A stretch of 24,715 bases of DNA from assembly GCA_964544365.1 (NCBI GenBank), contig CAZJCW010000034.1, positions 1-24,715 of the forward strand, written 5' to 3'. The translations under genes and the position numbers were made by a program. The notes below the pieces were generated by a model. It worked only from the letters and a program-made list of their open reading frames with translations. It searched no databases and was not told the origin of the DNA. Origin of the DNA: Alsobacter sp964544365 (lineage in GTDB: Bacteria > Pseudomonadota > Alphaproteobacteria > Rhizobiales > Beijerinckiaceae). Numbering within the stretch: position 1 is the first letter of the stretch; each line of letters opens with the position of its first letter. Below are positions 6,066 to 13,837 of this stretch, piece after piece.

Positions 6066-9000
6066 ATGTTGGCGAGCTGGTCGGTTGTCCTGGCCGCTTT
6101 GATTTACCTGTGCGCGCTCTTCGCGGTCGCGCATTACGGGGACACGGCCGGCCGTCGCTGGATGGCGGGACCCGGACGTCCGACGATCTATGCGCTCGCT
6201 CTGGGGGTCTACTGCACGTCCTGGACGTTCTTCGGCTCGGTGGGCCTCGCCTCGCGCTCCGGCCTCGACTTCCTGGCCATCTATATCGGGCCGATTCTGG
6301 TGATCACGCTCGGCCACCGGCTCATCCGCCGCGTGGTCAGCCTGGCGAAATCGCAGAACATCACCTCGATCGCCGACTTCGTGGCCTCGCGCTACGGCAA
6401 GAGCGAGCGCGTGGCCGCCCTCGTCAGCCTGATCGCCGTGATCGGCTCCGTGCCCTACATCGCCCTGCAGCTCAAGGCGATCGCCGGGTCGCTGACCGCC
6501 TTCATCGACTTCGTCGAGCCCGGAACCGTCGCCAAGACCGTGCCGATCTTCGGCGACCTCGCGCTGATCGTCGCGCTCATCCTGGCGGGGTTCGCGACGG
6601 CCTTCGGAACGCGCCACGTCGACGCCACCGAGCACCAGGACGGACTGATCCTGGCCATCGCGATGGAGTCGCTGGTCAAGCTCGTCGCGTTCCTGTGCGT
6701 GGGCGTGTTCGTCAGCTACGTGATGTTCAACGGGATCGGCGACATCTTCGCCAGGGTCGCGGCAAGGCCGGACATCGTGCCGATCGGCGAGCGCGGCTCG
6801 GGCATCGGGTCGTTCCTGATCACGACCATGCTGTCGGGGATGATCATCCTCCTGCTGCCGCGGCAGTTCCACGTGACGGTCGTCGAGAACAGGGACGAGG
6901 ACGACACGAAGCGGGCGGCGTGGATGTTCCCGCTCTATCTCGTGCTGATCAATCTCTTCGTCGTGCCCTTGTCCCTGGCCGGCGACCTGCTGCTCCCGCC
7001 GGGCGCGGACCGGGACATGACGGTGCTCGCGCTGCCCATGCAGTACGGCGCCGAAATGCTGGCCCTCCTCGTCTTCATCGGCGGCCTGTCGGCGGCGACC
7101 GCGATGGTGATCATGGAGTCGGTCGCCCTCGCCATCATGGTGTCGAACGATCTCGCGATCCCGCTCCTGCTGCGGCGCAGGGCACTGGCTGGCCGGGCGC
7201 CCTCGGGCGACATGGGCGGCCTCATCCTCGCGGTCCGGCGCGTGGCGATCGTCCTGCTGATGCTGTTCGCCTACGCCTACTACAAGAACCTCGGCGCCGC
7301 CGCGCTGGCCTCCATCGGCCTCATCTCCTTCGCCGCCATCGCGCAGATCGCGCCGGCCTTCTTCGGCGGGCTGTTCTGGCGCCGGGGCAATGCACTCGGC
7401 GCGACGGCCGGCCTCGCGACCGGGCTGGTCGTGTGGGCGTTGATGCTGTTCATCCCCTCCATCGCCGACGCGGAGACCGTGGAGAACGCCATCGGCGTGC
7501 TCGGCACCGAGTGGCTCGGCCTGCTGCTGCCGAGCGGGGAATTCAAGCTCGGCGTGAGCGAGATCACCCGCGGCGCCCTGTGGAGCCTGGTTGCCAACAC
7601 GGTGTGCTACGTCGCGTTCTCGTTCGTGCGGCCGGCAACGCCGATCGAGCGGCTGCAGGCGAGCGCCTTCGTGTCGCCCGACATGCCGGCGATGGCGCAG
7701 ACCTTCCGGCTGTGGCGAACCTCGGTCACGGTCGAGGAACTGCGCACGACCGTCGCGCGCTATCTCGGCCAGGAACAGACGCAAGCGTCCTTCGACGCCT
7801 TCGCGAGCAGCCGGGGTATCCGACTCGAGCCGGCCCGCGACGCCGACATCCACCTGCTGCGCTATGCCGAGCACCTCCTCGCATCCGCCATCGGCGCGGC
7901 GTCGTCGAGGCTGGTGCTCTCGCTGCTGCTGCGTCGCCGCAACGTCAGCAAGAAAGCCGCACTGAAGCTGCTCGACGATGCCTCGGCGGCGATCCAGTAC
8001 AACCGGGACCTCCTGCAGCACGCCCTCGACCATGCGCGCCAGGGCATCACCGTGTTCGACAAGGACCTGCGGCTGATGTGCTGGAACCGCGAGTTCCAGG
8101 ATCTCTTCAGCCTGCCGAGCGAGCTGTCGCGCGCCGGAACCGGGCTCGACGAGATTGTCCGCTTCAACGCGCAGCGGGGCTCGTACGGTCCGGGTGAGAC
8201 GGATGATTTCGTCGCCGCGCGGCTCGAGAGTTTCGTGAACGACGTCGAGCCCGTGCGCCTGCGCCTGCACGACAGCGGCAAGGTGGTCGAGATCCGTTCC
8301 GCCCACATGCCCGACGGAGGCATCGTCACGACCTACACCGACATCACCCAGTCGGTCGAAGCCGAGGAGGCCCTGGAACAGGCCAACGTCACGCTCGAGC
8401 GCCGCGTGCGGGAGCGGACTGAGGAATTGCTCTCGCTGAACGAGGAACTCGGCCGCGCCAAGGCCGAGGCCGACGAGGCCAACGTCTCGAAGACGCGGTT
8501 TCTCGCCGCCGCGTCGCACGACATCCTGCAGCCGCTGAACGCGGCGCGCCTGTATGCCACGTCTCTCGTCGAGCGCGACCGCACGGGCGGCGATGCCCGT
8601 CTGGCGCAGAATGTCGACGCCTCGCTGGAAGCCGTCGAGGAGATCCTCACGGCGCTGCTCGACATCTCCCGCCTCGACAGCGGGGCCATGAAGGCGGAGG
8701 TGTCCAGCTTCCGCATCGACGACATCCTCAACCAGCTTCGGCTGGAGTTCGAGCCCGTTGCGCGTGAGAAGGAGCTGTCCCTCGTCTTCGTGCCGTGTTC
8801 CCTGACGGTGCGGTCCGACCGGCGACTGCTGCGGCGTCTGCTGCAGAACCTCGTCTCGAATGCCATCAAGTACACGCCGAAGGGACGCGTGCTCGTCGGG
8901 GTCCGCCGGCTGAAGGGGCGGCTGCGCGTCGAGGTGTGGGATACCGGCCTCGGAATCCCGCCTTCCAAGCAGAAGGAGGTCTTCCGCGAGTTCCAGCGCC

Positions 9001-9587
9001 TGGACCAGGGCGCCCGCGCGGCCCGCGGACTCGGCCTCGGCCTGTCCATCGTCGAACGCATTGGCCGCGTGCTCGACCACCCGATCCGGCTCAGGTCGCA
9101 GCTCGGCCGAGGCTCGATGTTCAGCGTCGAGATGCCGGTCGCGGCCCCGCTCCCCGCCGTCGCGCGGAAGGCGGCGGAGGCTCCGCCGGCAGCCATGCCG
9201 CTGGCCGGGCTCACCGTGCTCTGCATCGACAACGAGCCCACCATCCTGGACGGGATGAAGACCCTGCTGGGCGGCTGGGGCTGCGACGTCGTGGTCGCGA
9301 GTTCCCCGGACGAGGCGCTGAAGACGCTCAAGGCCCGCAAGGGCGCTCCCGATATCATCATCGCCGACTACCACCTCGACGAAGGCGACGGCCTCGACGC
9401 GATCGTCACGCTGCGATGGAAGTTCGGGACCGAGACGCCGGCCGTGCTGCTGACCGCCGACCGCACGCCCGCGGTCCGGGACGCGGCGGCCGAGAAGAAG
9501 ATCCACGTCCTGAACAAGCCGCTGAAGCCCGCCGCGCTGCGCGCGCTGCTGGCGCAATGGCGTGCCCTGGGCGCGGCCGCCGAGTAG
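6066..9587 (+). CDS. SLC5 transporter-STAC-PAS-histidine kinase-receiver fusion (CbrA-like hybrid sensor)
   Basis: An 1173-residue membrane protein joining a sodium:solute symporter-like domain to a complete two-component cassette. Residues 1 to about 515 have roughly a dozen hydrophobic segments typical of SLC5/PutP-like transporters. Residues about 545-635 (FRLWRTSVTVEELRTTVARY onward) fit the STAC linker known from such transporter-kinases. A PAS domain (about 649-766, PAS_7-like, QGITVFDKDLRL) and a coiled coil follow. HisKA has acceptor H818 in AASHDILQPLNAARLY, and the ATPase (about 919-1030) has QNLVSNAIKYTPKG and a G-rich RGLGLGLSIVERI. The C-terminal receiver (about 1045-1170) has acceptor D1101 in IIIADYHLDEGDG and K in VLNKPLKP. 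The ligand is unknown. No separate output regulator lies nearby, so the signal must leave via a phosphotransfer partner elsewhere. ATG 6066 follows GGGGGAT. Its family relatives include CbrA, which controls carbon and nitrogen use. Confidence 0.9.
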   Translation: MLASWSVVLAALIYLCALFAVAHYGDTAGRRWMAGPGRPTIYALALGVYCTSWTFFGSVGLASRSGLDFLAIYIGPILVITLGHRLIRRVVSLAKSQNITSIADFVASRYGKSERVAALVSLIAVIGSVPYIALQLKAIAGSLTAFIDFVEPGTVAKTVPIFGDLALIVALILAGFATAFGTRHVDATEHQDGLILAIAMESLVKLVAFLCVGVFVSYVMFNGIGDIFARVAARPDIVPIGERGSGIGSFLITTMLSGMIILLLPRQFHVTVVENRDEDDTKRAAWMFPLYLVLINLFVVPLSLAGDLLLPPGADRDMTVLALPMQYGAEMLALLVFIGGLSAATAMVIMESVALAIMVSNDLAIPLLLRRRALAGRAPSGDMGGLILAVRRVAIVLLMLFAYAYYKNLGAAALASIGLISFAAIAQIAPAFFGGLFWRRGNALGATAGLATGLVVWALMLFIPSIADAETVENAIGVLGTEWLGLLLPSGEFKLGVSEITRGALWSLVANTVCYVAFSFVRPATPIERLQASAFVSPDMPAMAQTFRLWRTSVTVEELRTTVARYLGQEQTQASFDAFASSRGIRLEPARDADIHLLRYAEHLLASAIGAASSRLVLSLLLRRRNVSKKAALKLLDDASAAIQYNRDLLQHALDHARQGITVFDKDLRLMCWNREFQDLFSLPSELSRAGTGLDEIVRFNAQRGSYGPGETDDFVAARLESFVNDVEPVRLRLHDSGKVVEIRSAHMPDGGIVTTYTDITQSVEAEEALEQANVTLERRVRERTEELLSLNEELGRAKAEADEANVSKTRFLAAASHDILQPLNAARLYATSLVERDRTGGDARLAQNVDASLEAVEEILTALLDISRLDSGAMKAEVSSFRIDDILNQLRLEFEPVAREKELSLVFVPCSLTVRSDRRLLRRLLQNLVSNAIKYTPKGRVLVGVRRLKGRLRVEVWDTGLGIPPSKQKEVFREFQRLDQGARAARGLGLGLSIVERIGRVLDHPIRLRSQLGRGSMFSVEMPVAAPLPAVARKAAEAPPAAMPLAGLTVLCIDNEPTILDGMKTLLGGWGCDVVVASSPDEALKTLKARKGAPDIIIADYHLDEGDGLDAIVTLRWKFGTETPAVLLTADRTPAVRDAAAEKKIHVLNKPLKPAALRALLAQWRALGAAAE

Positions 9588-9602
9588 TCGAGAGCCCTAG
9601 CG

Positions 9603-9616
9603 CAAGGTCGATCTTG
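9603..9616. promoter_or_regulatory. imperfect palindrome upstream of the VOC gene
   Basis: CAAGGTCGATCTTG is an inverted repeat with CAAG/CTTG arms and a TCGA core, just past the kinase stop and about 85 bases before the VOC gene. A second one, CGATGCGTATCG, lies at 9632-9643. They may form an operator or promoter region for the VOC gene; no regulator is suggested. Confidence 0.2.
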
Positions 9617-9700
9617 TCGGAATGCACGGTGCGATGCGTATCGGCGTACCAGGCGCGGACCTATAGTGCGGGAAGAAAGACACGCCCTCAGGATCGTCCA

Positions 9701-10228
9701 ATGAACCGTCCCACTGCCGCCGCGATGGCGACCCGCGCTCCGTTCCCGCCCGTGGCCGCAGGAACCCGCATCGGCCACGTGCACCTCAAGGTCGCCGACC
9801 TCGAACGCTCGATTGCCTTCTACTCCGGTGTCCTCGGTTTCGAGGTCCAGCAGTTCTACGGCAGCCAGGCCGCGTTCCTGTCGGCCGGCGGCTACCACCA
9901 CCACATCGGCCTCAACACCTGGGAGAGCCGTGGAGGCTCGCCGCCCCCTCCCGGAACGACCGGCCTCTTCCACACGGCATTCCTGTATCCCACCCGCCGC
10001 GATCTCGCCGATGCCCTGCGCCGGGTGCTCACCTCGGGCGTCCCGCTGTCGGGCGCCAGCGACCACGGCGTCAGCGAGGCGCTGTACCTCGAGGATCCGG
10101 ACGGCAACGGCGTCGAGCTCTACTGGGACAAGCCCGAGAGCGAATGGCCGCGCAACCCGGATGGAAGCCTGGCCATGGTCACCCGCCGCCTCGACCTCGA
10201 CGGACTGCTGCGGGAACTGGACGCCTGA
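9701..10228 (+). CDS. VOC-superfamily metalloenzyme (glyoxalase / extradiol dioxygenase-like)
   Basis: A 175-residue vicinal-oxygen-chelate protein. Conserved pieces are GHVHLKVADLERSIAFYSGVLGFE (about 25-48, given here as a region), GLFHTAFLYP and LEDPDGNGVELYWD. H28, H91 and E139 are the likely divalent metal ligands, the His-His-Glu triad seen in CatE-like extradiol dioxygenases and related enzymes. The substrate is unknown; it could be a ring-cleaving dioxygenase, a glyoxalase or an isomerase. One module of paired beta-alpha-beta-beta-beta units is complete, with an unusual HHH run at 66-68. ATG 9701 is 23 residues before the domain and has only a weak purine stretch upstream. The gene is 113 bases after the kinase, so co-transcription is possible, and it ends convergently 9 bases from the fatty-acid operon. 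Confidence 0.8.
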   Translation: MNRPTAAAMATRAPFPPVAAGTRIGHVHLKVADLERSIAFYSGVLGFEVQQFYGSQAAFLSAGGYHHHIGLNTWESRGGSPPPPGTTGLFHTAFLYPTRRDLADALRRVLTSGVPLSGASDHGVSEALYLEDPDGNGVELYWDKPESEWPRNPDGSLAMVTRRLDLDGLLRELDA

Positions 10229-10243
10229 ACGCGGTCTTCAGGC
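10223..10243. terminator. shared hairpin spanning both stop codons of convergent genes
   Basis: GCCTGAA (10223-10229) and TTCAGGC (10237-10243) form a perfect 7-bp stem with a 7-base loop. It contains the TGA stop of the VOC gene (10226-10228) and the TGA of the fadB-like gene (10240-10238), because both genes end GCC TGA. It can fold in both transcripts. No T-run follows on either strand, so its role as a two-way terminator is plausible but not secure. Confidence 0.45.
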
Positions 10244-12445
10244 GGCCTTCTGCCGCGCGCTGAAGCGGTCGTAGAAGGTTTCTTCCTTGGCCGCCATCTC
10301 GCGCAGCAGTGCGCCCGGCTCGAACCGTGGCCCGAACGCGGCGGCCAGCACGTCGCACTGGTCGACGAAGGCCCTCGCGCCCATGCCATCGATGTAGCTG
10401 AGGGTCCCGCCGGTGAAGGGCGCGAAGCCGAACCCCAGGATCGAGCCCACATCGGCTTCCCGGGGATCGGTGACGATCCCCTCCTCCACCGTCCGCGCCG
10501 CTTCGACCGCCTGCACCGTCAGGAATCGGCGCTTCAACGCGCCGACATCGATGGTGTCGGGATCGATGGCCTTGCCCGCGAGGTCGCTCAGGCCCGGCCA
10601 CAGGCTTTTCTGACCCTTTTCAGGATAGTCGTAGAAGCCCTTGCCGTTCTTGCGGCCAAGACGGCCATGCGTCTCGACCATGGCGGCGAGGATGCGCTCC
10701 TGCACCGGATCGACGGCCTCGGCGCCGAGTTGCGCCTTGGTCGCCTTGACGATGCGCAGCGCGAGGTCGATGGCCACCTCGTCGTTCAGCGACAGCGGCC
10801 CGACCGGCATGCCGGCCATGCGGGCGGCGTTCTCGATCATGGCCGGAGGAATGCCCTCGGCCAGCATCAGGTGCCCTTCCCGGAGATAGGCGCCGACGCA
10901 GCGATTGGCATAGAATCCGCGGCCGTCGTTGACGACGATGGGCGTCTTCCGGATGGCGCGCACGTAGTCGAGCGCGGTGGCCAGCGCCTGCGGACCGGTC
11001 GCCTTGCCCATGATGACTTCGACCAGCATCATCTTCTCGACCGGCGAGAAGAAGTGGATTCCGATGAACAGGTCGGGACGCGACGATCCGGACGCCAGGC
11101 CGGAGATCGGCAAAGTCGACGTGTTGGACGCGAAGACGCATCCGGGCCGCATCGCGGCTTCCGCCTTGGCGATCGCCTCCGCCTTCACGGCGGGATCCTC
11201 GAACACGGCCTCGATCACGAGATCGCAATCACCCAGCGCCGCATAGTCGGCAGAGGGTGCGATGCGGGCGAGCAGCGCGTCGCGGTCGGCGGTCTTCGCA
11301 CGGCCCTTCATGATCTGGTCGGTCATGAGCTTGTGCGAATGCGCCTTGCCCTTCTCGGCAGCCGCGAGGTCGCGGTCGATCAGCACGACCTCCATGCCGG
11401 CCTGCGCCGTGACGTAGGCGATGCCGGCGCCCATGAAACCGGCGCCGAGGACGCCGATCTTCTTGAGGCTGGAAGTGGCGACGCCGGCGGGACGCCGCGC
11501 GCCCTTGTTCAGCTCCTGCATCGAGAGGAAGAGCGTGCGGATCATCGCCGCCGCCTCCTTGCTGCGCAGGATCTTCGCGAACCACCGGCTCTCGACCCGC
11601 AGCGCGAGATCCATCGGAAGTTGCAGGCCTTCGTAGACGGCGTGCAGGATCGCCTTCACGGCCGGATAGTTGTCATAGGTCTCGCGGCGGTAGATCGCGT
11701 TGGCGGGCGGCCAGGTCATCATGCCGGTCGGCGAGTAGACCTTCCCGGACGGCGCGCGGAAGCCTTCGGCATCCCAGGGCGCGACGCCCTTGCCGCCGCC
11801 CAGGATCCAGGCCTTCGCCCGGGCGACGATCTCGCCGCGCGGCGCAATCTCGTGCACCAGTCCCATGGACTTCGCCAGGGCGGGACGCAGCTGCTCGCCC
11901 TTGAACAACATCTGCAGCGCATCGCCGGTCGGCATGAGCCGCGCGACACGCTGGGTGCCCCCGGCGCCGGGGAACAGTCCCACCTTCACCTCCGGCAGCC
12001 CGACGCGCGTCGCGCCGTCGTCGGCGGCGACGCGGTAGTGGCAGGCCAGCGCCAGCTCGAACGCACCGCCGAGGCAGACTCCGCCGATCGCGGCGGCAAA
12101 CGGCTTGCCGCACGTCTCGAGCCGCCGGTAGAGCAGGGAGAGCTTGCGCGACTCCTCGAACACGTGGCGCGTCGCCGCCTCCTCGCCCTGCTCCCGCGCG
12201 AGACGCGCCTGGGCGAGGCCGAGGCCCTGCAGCATGGAGAGGTCGGCGCCGCCGGAGAAGCTGTCCTTCCCCGAGGTCACGACGCAGCCCTTGATGGCGT
12301 CATCGGCCGCGACGCGCTCGACCAGCGCGGCGATCTCCTCCATCACGGCCGGGGTGATGACGTTCATCGACCTCCCGGCCATGTCCCATGTCGCCAGGGC
12401 AATGCCGTCGGCGTCGATCTCGATGCGGAATGCGGTCTCGGTCAT
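10238..12445 (-). CDS. fadB: bifunctional enoyl-CoA hydratase / 3-hydroxyacyl-CoA dehydrogenase (FadB/FadJ type)
   Basis: A 735-residue multifunctional beta-oxidation enzyme: it hydrates 2-enoyl-CoA and then oxidises the 3-hydroxyacyl-CoA with NAD+. The N-terminal crotonase domain (about 1-190) has the oxyanion-hole GGVCLGGAFEL and both catalytic glutamates, E130 and E152 (LPEVKVGLFPGAGGTQR). The Rossmann domain begins near 330 with GVLGAGFMGAGIAYV. The dehydrogenase part has SNTSTLPIS and the catalytic His in GIHFFSPVEKMMLVEVI. Two helical C-terminal domains follow, with NDGRGFYANR and GPLSLNDEVAIDLA. Length is close to E. coli FadB (729) and FadJ (714), so the gene is complete. ATG 12445 has GGAGG 6 bases upstream. 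It starts 12 bases after the thiolase stop, so the two form one operon and probably one complex. Whether it is more FadB- or FadJ-like needs a tree. Confidence 0.93.
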   Translation of the reverse strand: MTETAFRIEIDADGIALATWDMAGRSMNVITPAVMEEIAALVERVAADDAIKGCVVTSGKDSFSGGADLSMLQGLGLAQARLAREQGEEAATRHVFEESRKLSLLYRRLETCGKPFAAAIGGVCLGGAFELALACHYRVAADDGATRVGLPEVKVGLFPGAGGTQRVARLMPTGDALQMLFKGEQLRPALAKSMGLVHEIAPRGEIVARAKAWILGGGKGVAPWDAEGFRAPSGKVYSPTGMMTWPPANAIYRRETYDNYPAVKAILHAVYEGLQLPMDLALRVESRWFAKILRSKEAAAMIRTLFLSMQELNKGARRPAGVATSSLKKIGVLGAGFMGAGIAYVTAQAGMEVVLIDRDLAAAEKGKAHSHKLMTDQIMKGRAKTADRDALLARIAPSADYAALGDCDLVIEAVFEDPAVKAEAIAKAEAAMRPGCVFASNTSTLPISGLASGSSRPDLFIGIHFFSPVEKMMLVEVIMGKATGPQALATALDYVRAIRKTPIVVNDGRGFYANRCVGAYLREGHLMLAEGIPPAMIENAARMAGMPVGPLSLNDEVAIDLALRIVKATKAQLGAEAVDPVQERILAAMVETHGRLGRKNGKGFYDYPEKGQKSLWPGLSDLAGKAIDPDTIDVGALKRRFLTVQAVEAARTVEEGIVTDPREADVGSILGFGFAPFTGGTLSYIDGMGARAFVDQCDVLAAAFGPRFEPGALLREMAAKEETFYDRFSARQKAA

Positions 12446-12457
12446 GGCGGCCTCCGC

Positions 12458-13666
12458 TCAGACGCGTTCGATGATGGTGGCGGTGCCCATGCCGGCACCG
12501 ATGCAAAGCGTCACGAGGGCGGTGCCCTTGCCGGTCCGCTCGAGTTCGTCGAGAACCGTGCCGAGGATCATCGCGCCCGTCGCCCCGAGCGGATGGCCCA
12601 TCGCAATGGCGCCGCCGTTCACGTTCACGAGCGACGGGTCGATGTCGAAGGCCTGCATGAAGCGCAGGACCACGGCGGAGAACGCCTCGTTCACCTCGAA
12701 GAGATCGATGTCGGCCGTCGTCATGCCGGCCCGCTTCAGCACCTTCCGTGTCACGTCGACGGGGCCTGTCAGCATCAATGCCGGCTCGGAGCCGATGTTG
12801 GCGAAGGCGCGGATGCGCGCCCGGGGCGCCAGCCCGGCGGCCTTTCCGGCGGCGGCGGAGCCGATCAGCACCGCGGCAGCGCCGTCGACGATCCCCGACG
12901 AGTTGCCGGCGTGGTGGACGTGGCGGACCCGCTCGATCTCGGGATGCGCCTGCACGGCGACGGCATCGAAGCCACCCTGCTCGCCCATCATGGCGAAGGA
13001 GGGCTTCAGGCCGCCCAGCGACTGCATGTCCGTTTGAGGCCGCATGTGTTCGTCACGGTCGAGGATGGTCAGGCCGTTGACGTCGCGCACCGGCAGAACG
13101 GAATGGGCGAAGCGCCCGTCCGCCCAGGCCGCGGCGGCACGCCGCTGGCTCTCAACCGCGTAGCCGTCGACGGCATCGCGATCGAAGCCGTACTTGGTGG
13201 CGATGAGGTCGGCCGAGACGCCCTGGGGCATGAAGTAGGACTTGATGGCGATGGCCGGATCGACCGGCCAGGCGCCGCCCGACGCCCCGATCCCGATCCG
13301 GCTCATGGATTCGACGCCGCCCGCGACCGCCATGTCCTGCTGGCCCGCCATGACCTGGGCGGACGCGAAATTGACCGCGTCGAGCCCCGAGGCACAGAAG
13401 CGGTTGATCTGGATGCCGGGCACGCCCTCGCCGTAGTCCGCGACCAGCGCCGCCGCCCGCGCGATGTCCCCGCCGGCCTCGCCCACCGGGTCGACGCAGC
13501 CGAGGACGACGTCGTCGACCAGTCCGGTATCGAGACCGTTGCGTTCCCTGATGCCGGCCAGGACCTGCGCGGCGAGGGACAGCGCCGTCACCTCGTGGAG
13601 CGATCCGTCCTGCTTGCCGCGCCCGCGCGGCGTGCGCACGTGGTCGTAGATGAAGGCCTCGGGCAT
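12458..13666 (-). CDS. fadA: acetyl-CoA C-acyltransferase (3-ketoacyl-CoA thiolase)
   Basis: A 402-residue thiolase that splits 3-ketoacyl-CoA with CoA to give acetyl-CoA and a shortened acyl-CoA. The nucleophile is C91 in NRFCASGLDAVNF, H358 lies in GGAIAMGHPLGATGA, and C388 lies in LCIGAGMGTATI, the three catalytic residues of the family. Length is typical (about 390-400). ATG 13666 has GGAG about 9 bases upstream. It is immediately upstream of the fadB-like gene with a 12-base gap, which supports a degradative (FadA) role over a PHB-biosynthetic one (PhaA). It lies 171 bases downstream of the acyl-CoA dehydrogenase gene on the same strand. Confidence 0.92.
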   Translation of the reverse strand: MPEAFIYDHVRTPRGRGKQDGSLHEVTALSLAAQVLAGIRERNGLDTGLVDDVVLGCVDPVGEAGGDIARAAALVADYGEGVPGIQINRFCASGLDAVNFASAQVMAGQQDMAVAGGVESMSRIGIGASGGAWPVDPAIAIKSYFMPQGVSADLIATKYGFDRDAVDGYAVESQRRAAAAWADGRFAHSVLPVRDVNGLTILDRDEHMRPQTDMQSLGGLKPSFAMMGEQGGFDAVAVQAHPEIERVRHVHHAGNSSGIVDGAAAVLIGSAAAGKAAGLAPRARIRAFANIGSEPALMLTGPVDVTRKVLKRAGMTTADIDLFEVNEAFSAVVLRFMQAFDIDPSLVNVNGGAIAMGHPLGATGAMILGTVLDELERTGKGTALVTLCIGAGMGTATIIERV

Positions 13667-13799
13667 GGCGTTTTCTCCGGCTTCCGTTCTTCCGTGCCGT
13701 TCGTTGCGGGCCGGTCCATCGGACCACGCCCCACGATGCGCACGATGTCGTTTGCGTCACTCAATCACGTCGTCGTCGACATCACCACCCGCATCGACC

Positions 13800-13814
13800 G
13801 GCGCGAAACGCGCC
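13800..13814 (-). terminator. short hairpin between fadE and fadA
   Basis: GGCGCG (13800-13805) and CGCGCC (13809-13814) form a 6-bp stem with an AAA loop, 23 bases past the fadE stop codon. There is no T-run. It may be an mRNA processing or attenuation site within the 171-base gap, which otherwise shows no gene. Confidence 0.3.
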
Positions 13815-13837
13815 CGTCCGGGTCGGCAACGATGCCG

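Noticed and set aside
4080..9557. A single 1825-codon minus-strand open frame running from the aminotransferase across mscL and opposite the entire sensor kinase.
   Set aside because: Only its C-terminal 403 codons form a recognisable protein. The rest is Arg/Asp/Gly/His-rich antisense sequence produced by high GC at third codon positions, and it crosses the clearly real mscL and kinase genes.
9588..9700. Possible small gene or RNA between the kinase and the VOC gene.
   Set aside because: No open frame with a ribosome binding site and no strong hairpin with a T-run; only short palindromes were seen.
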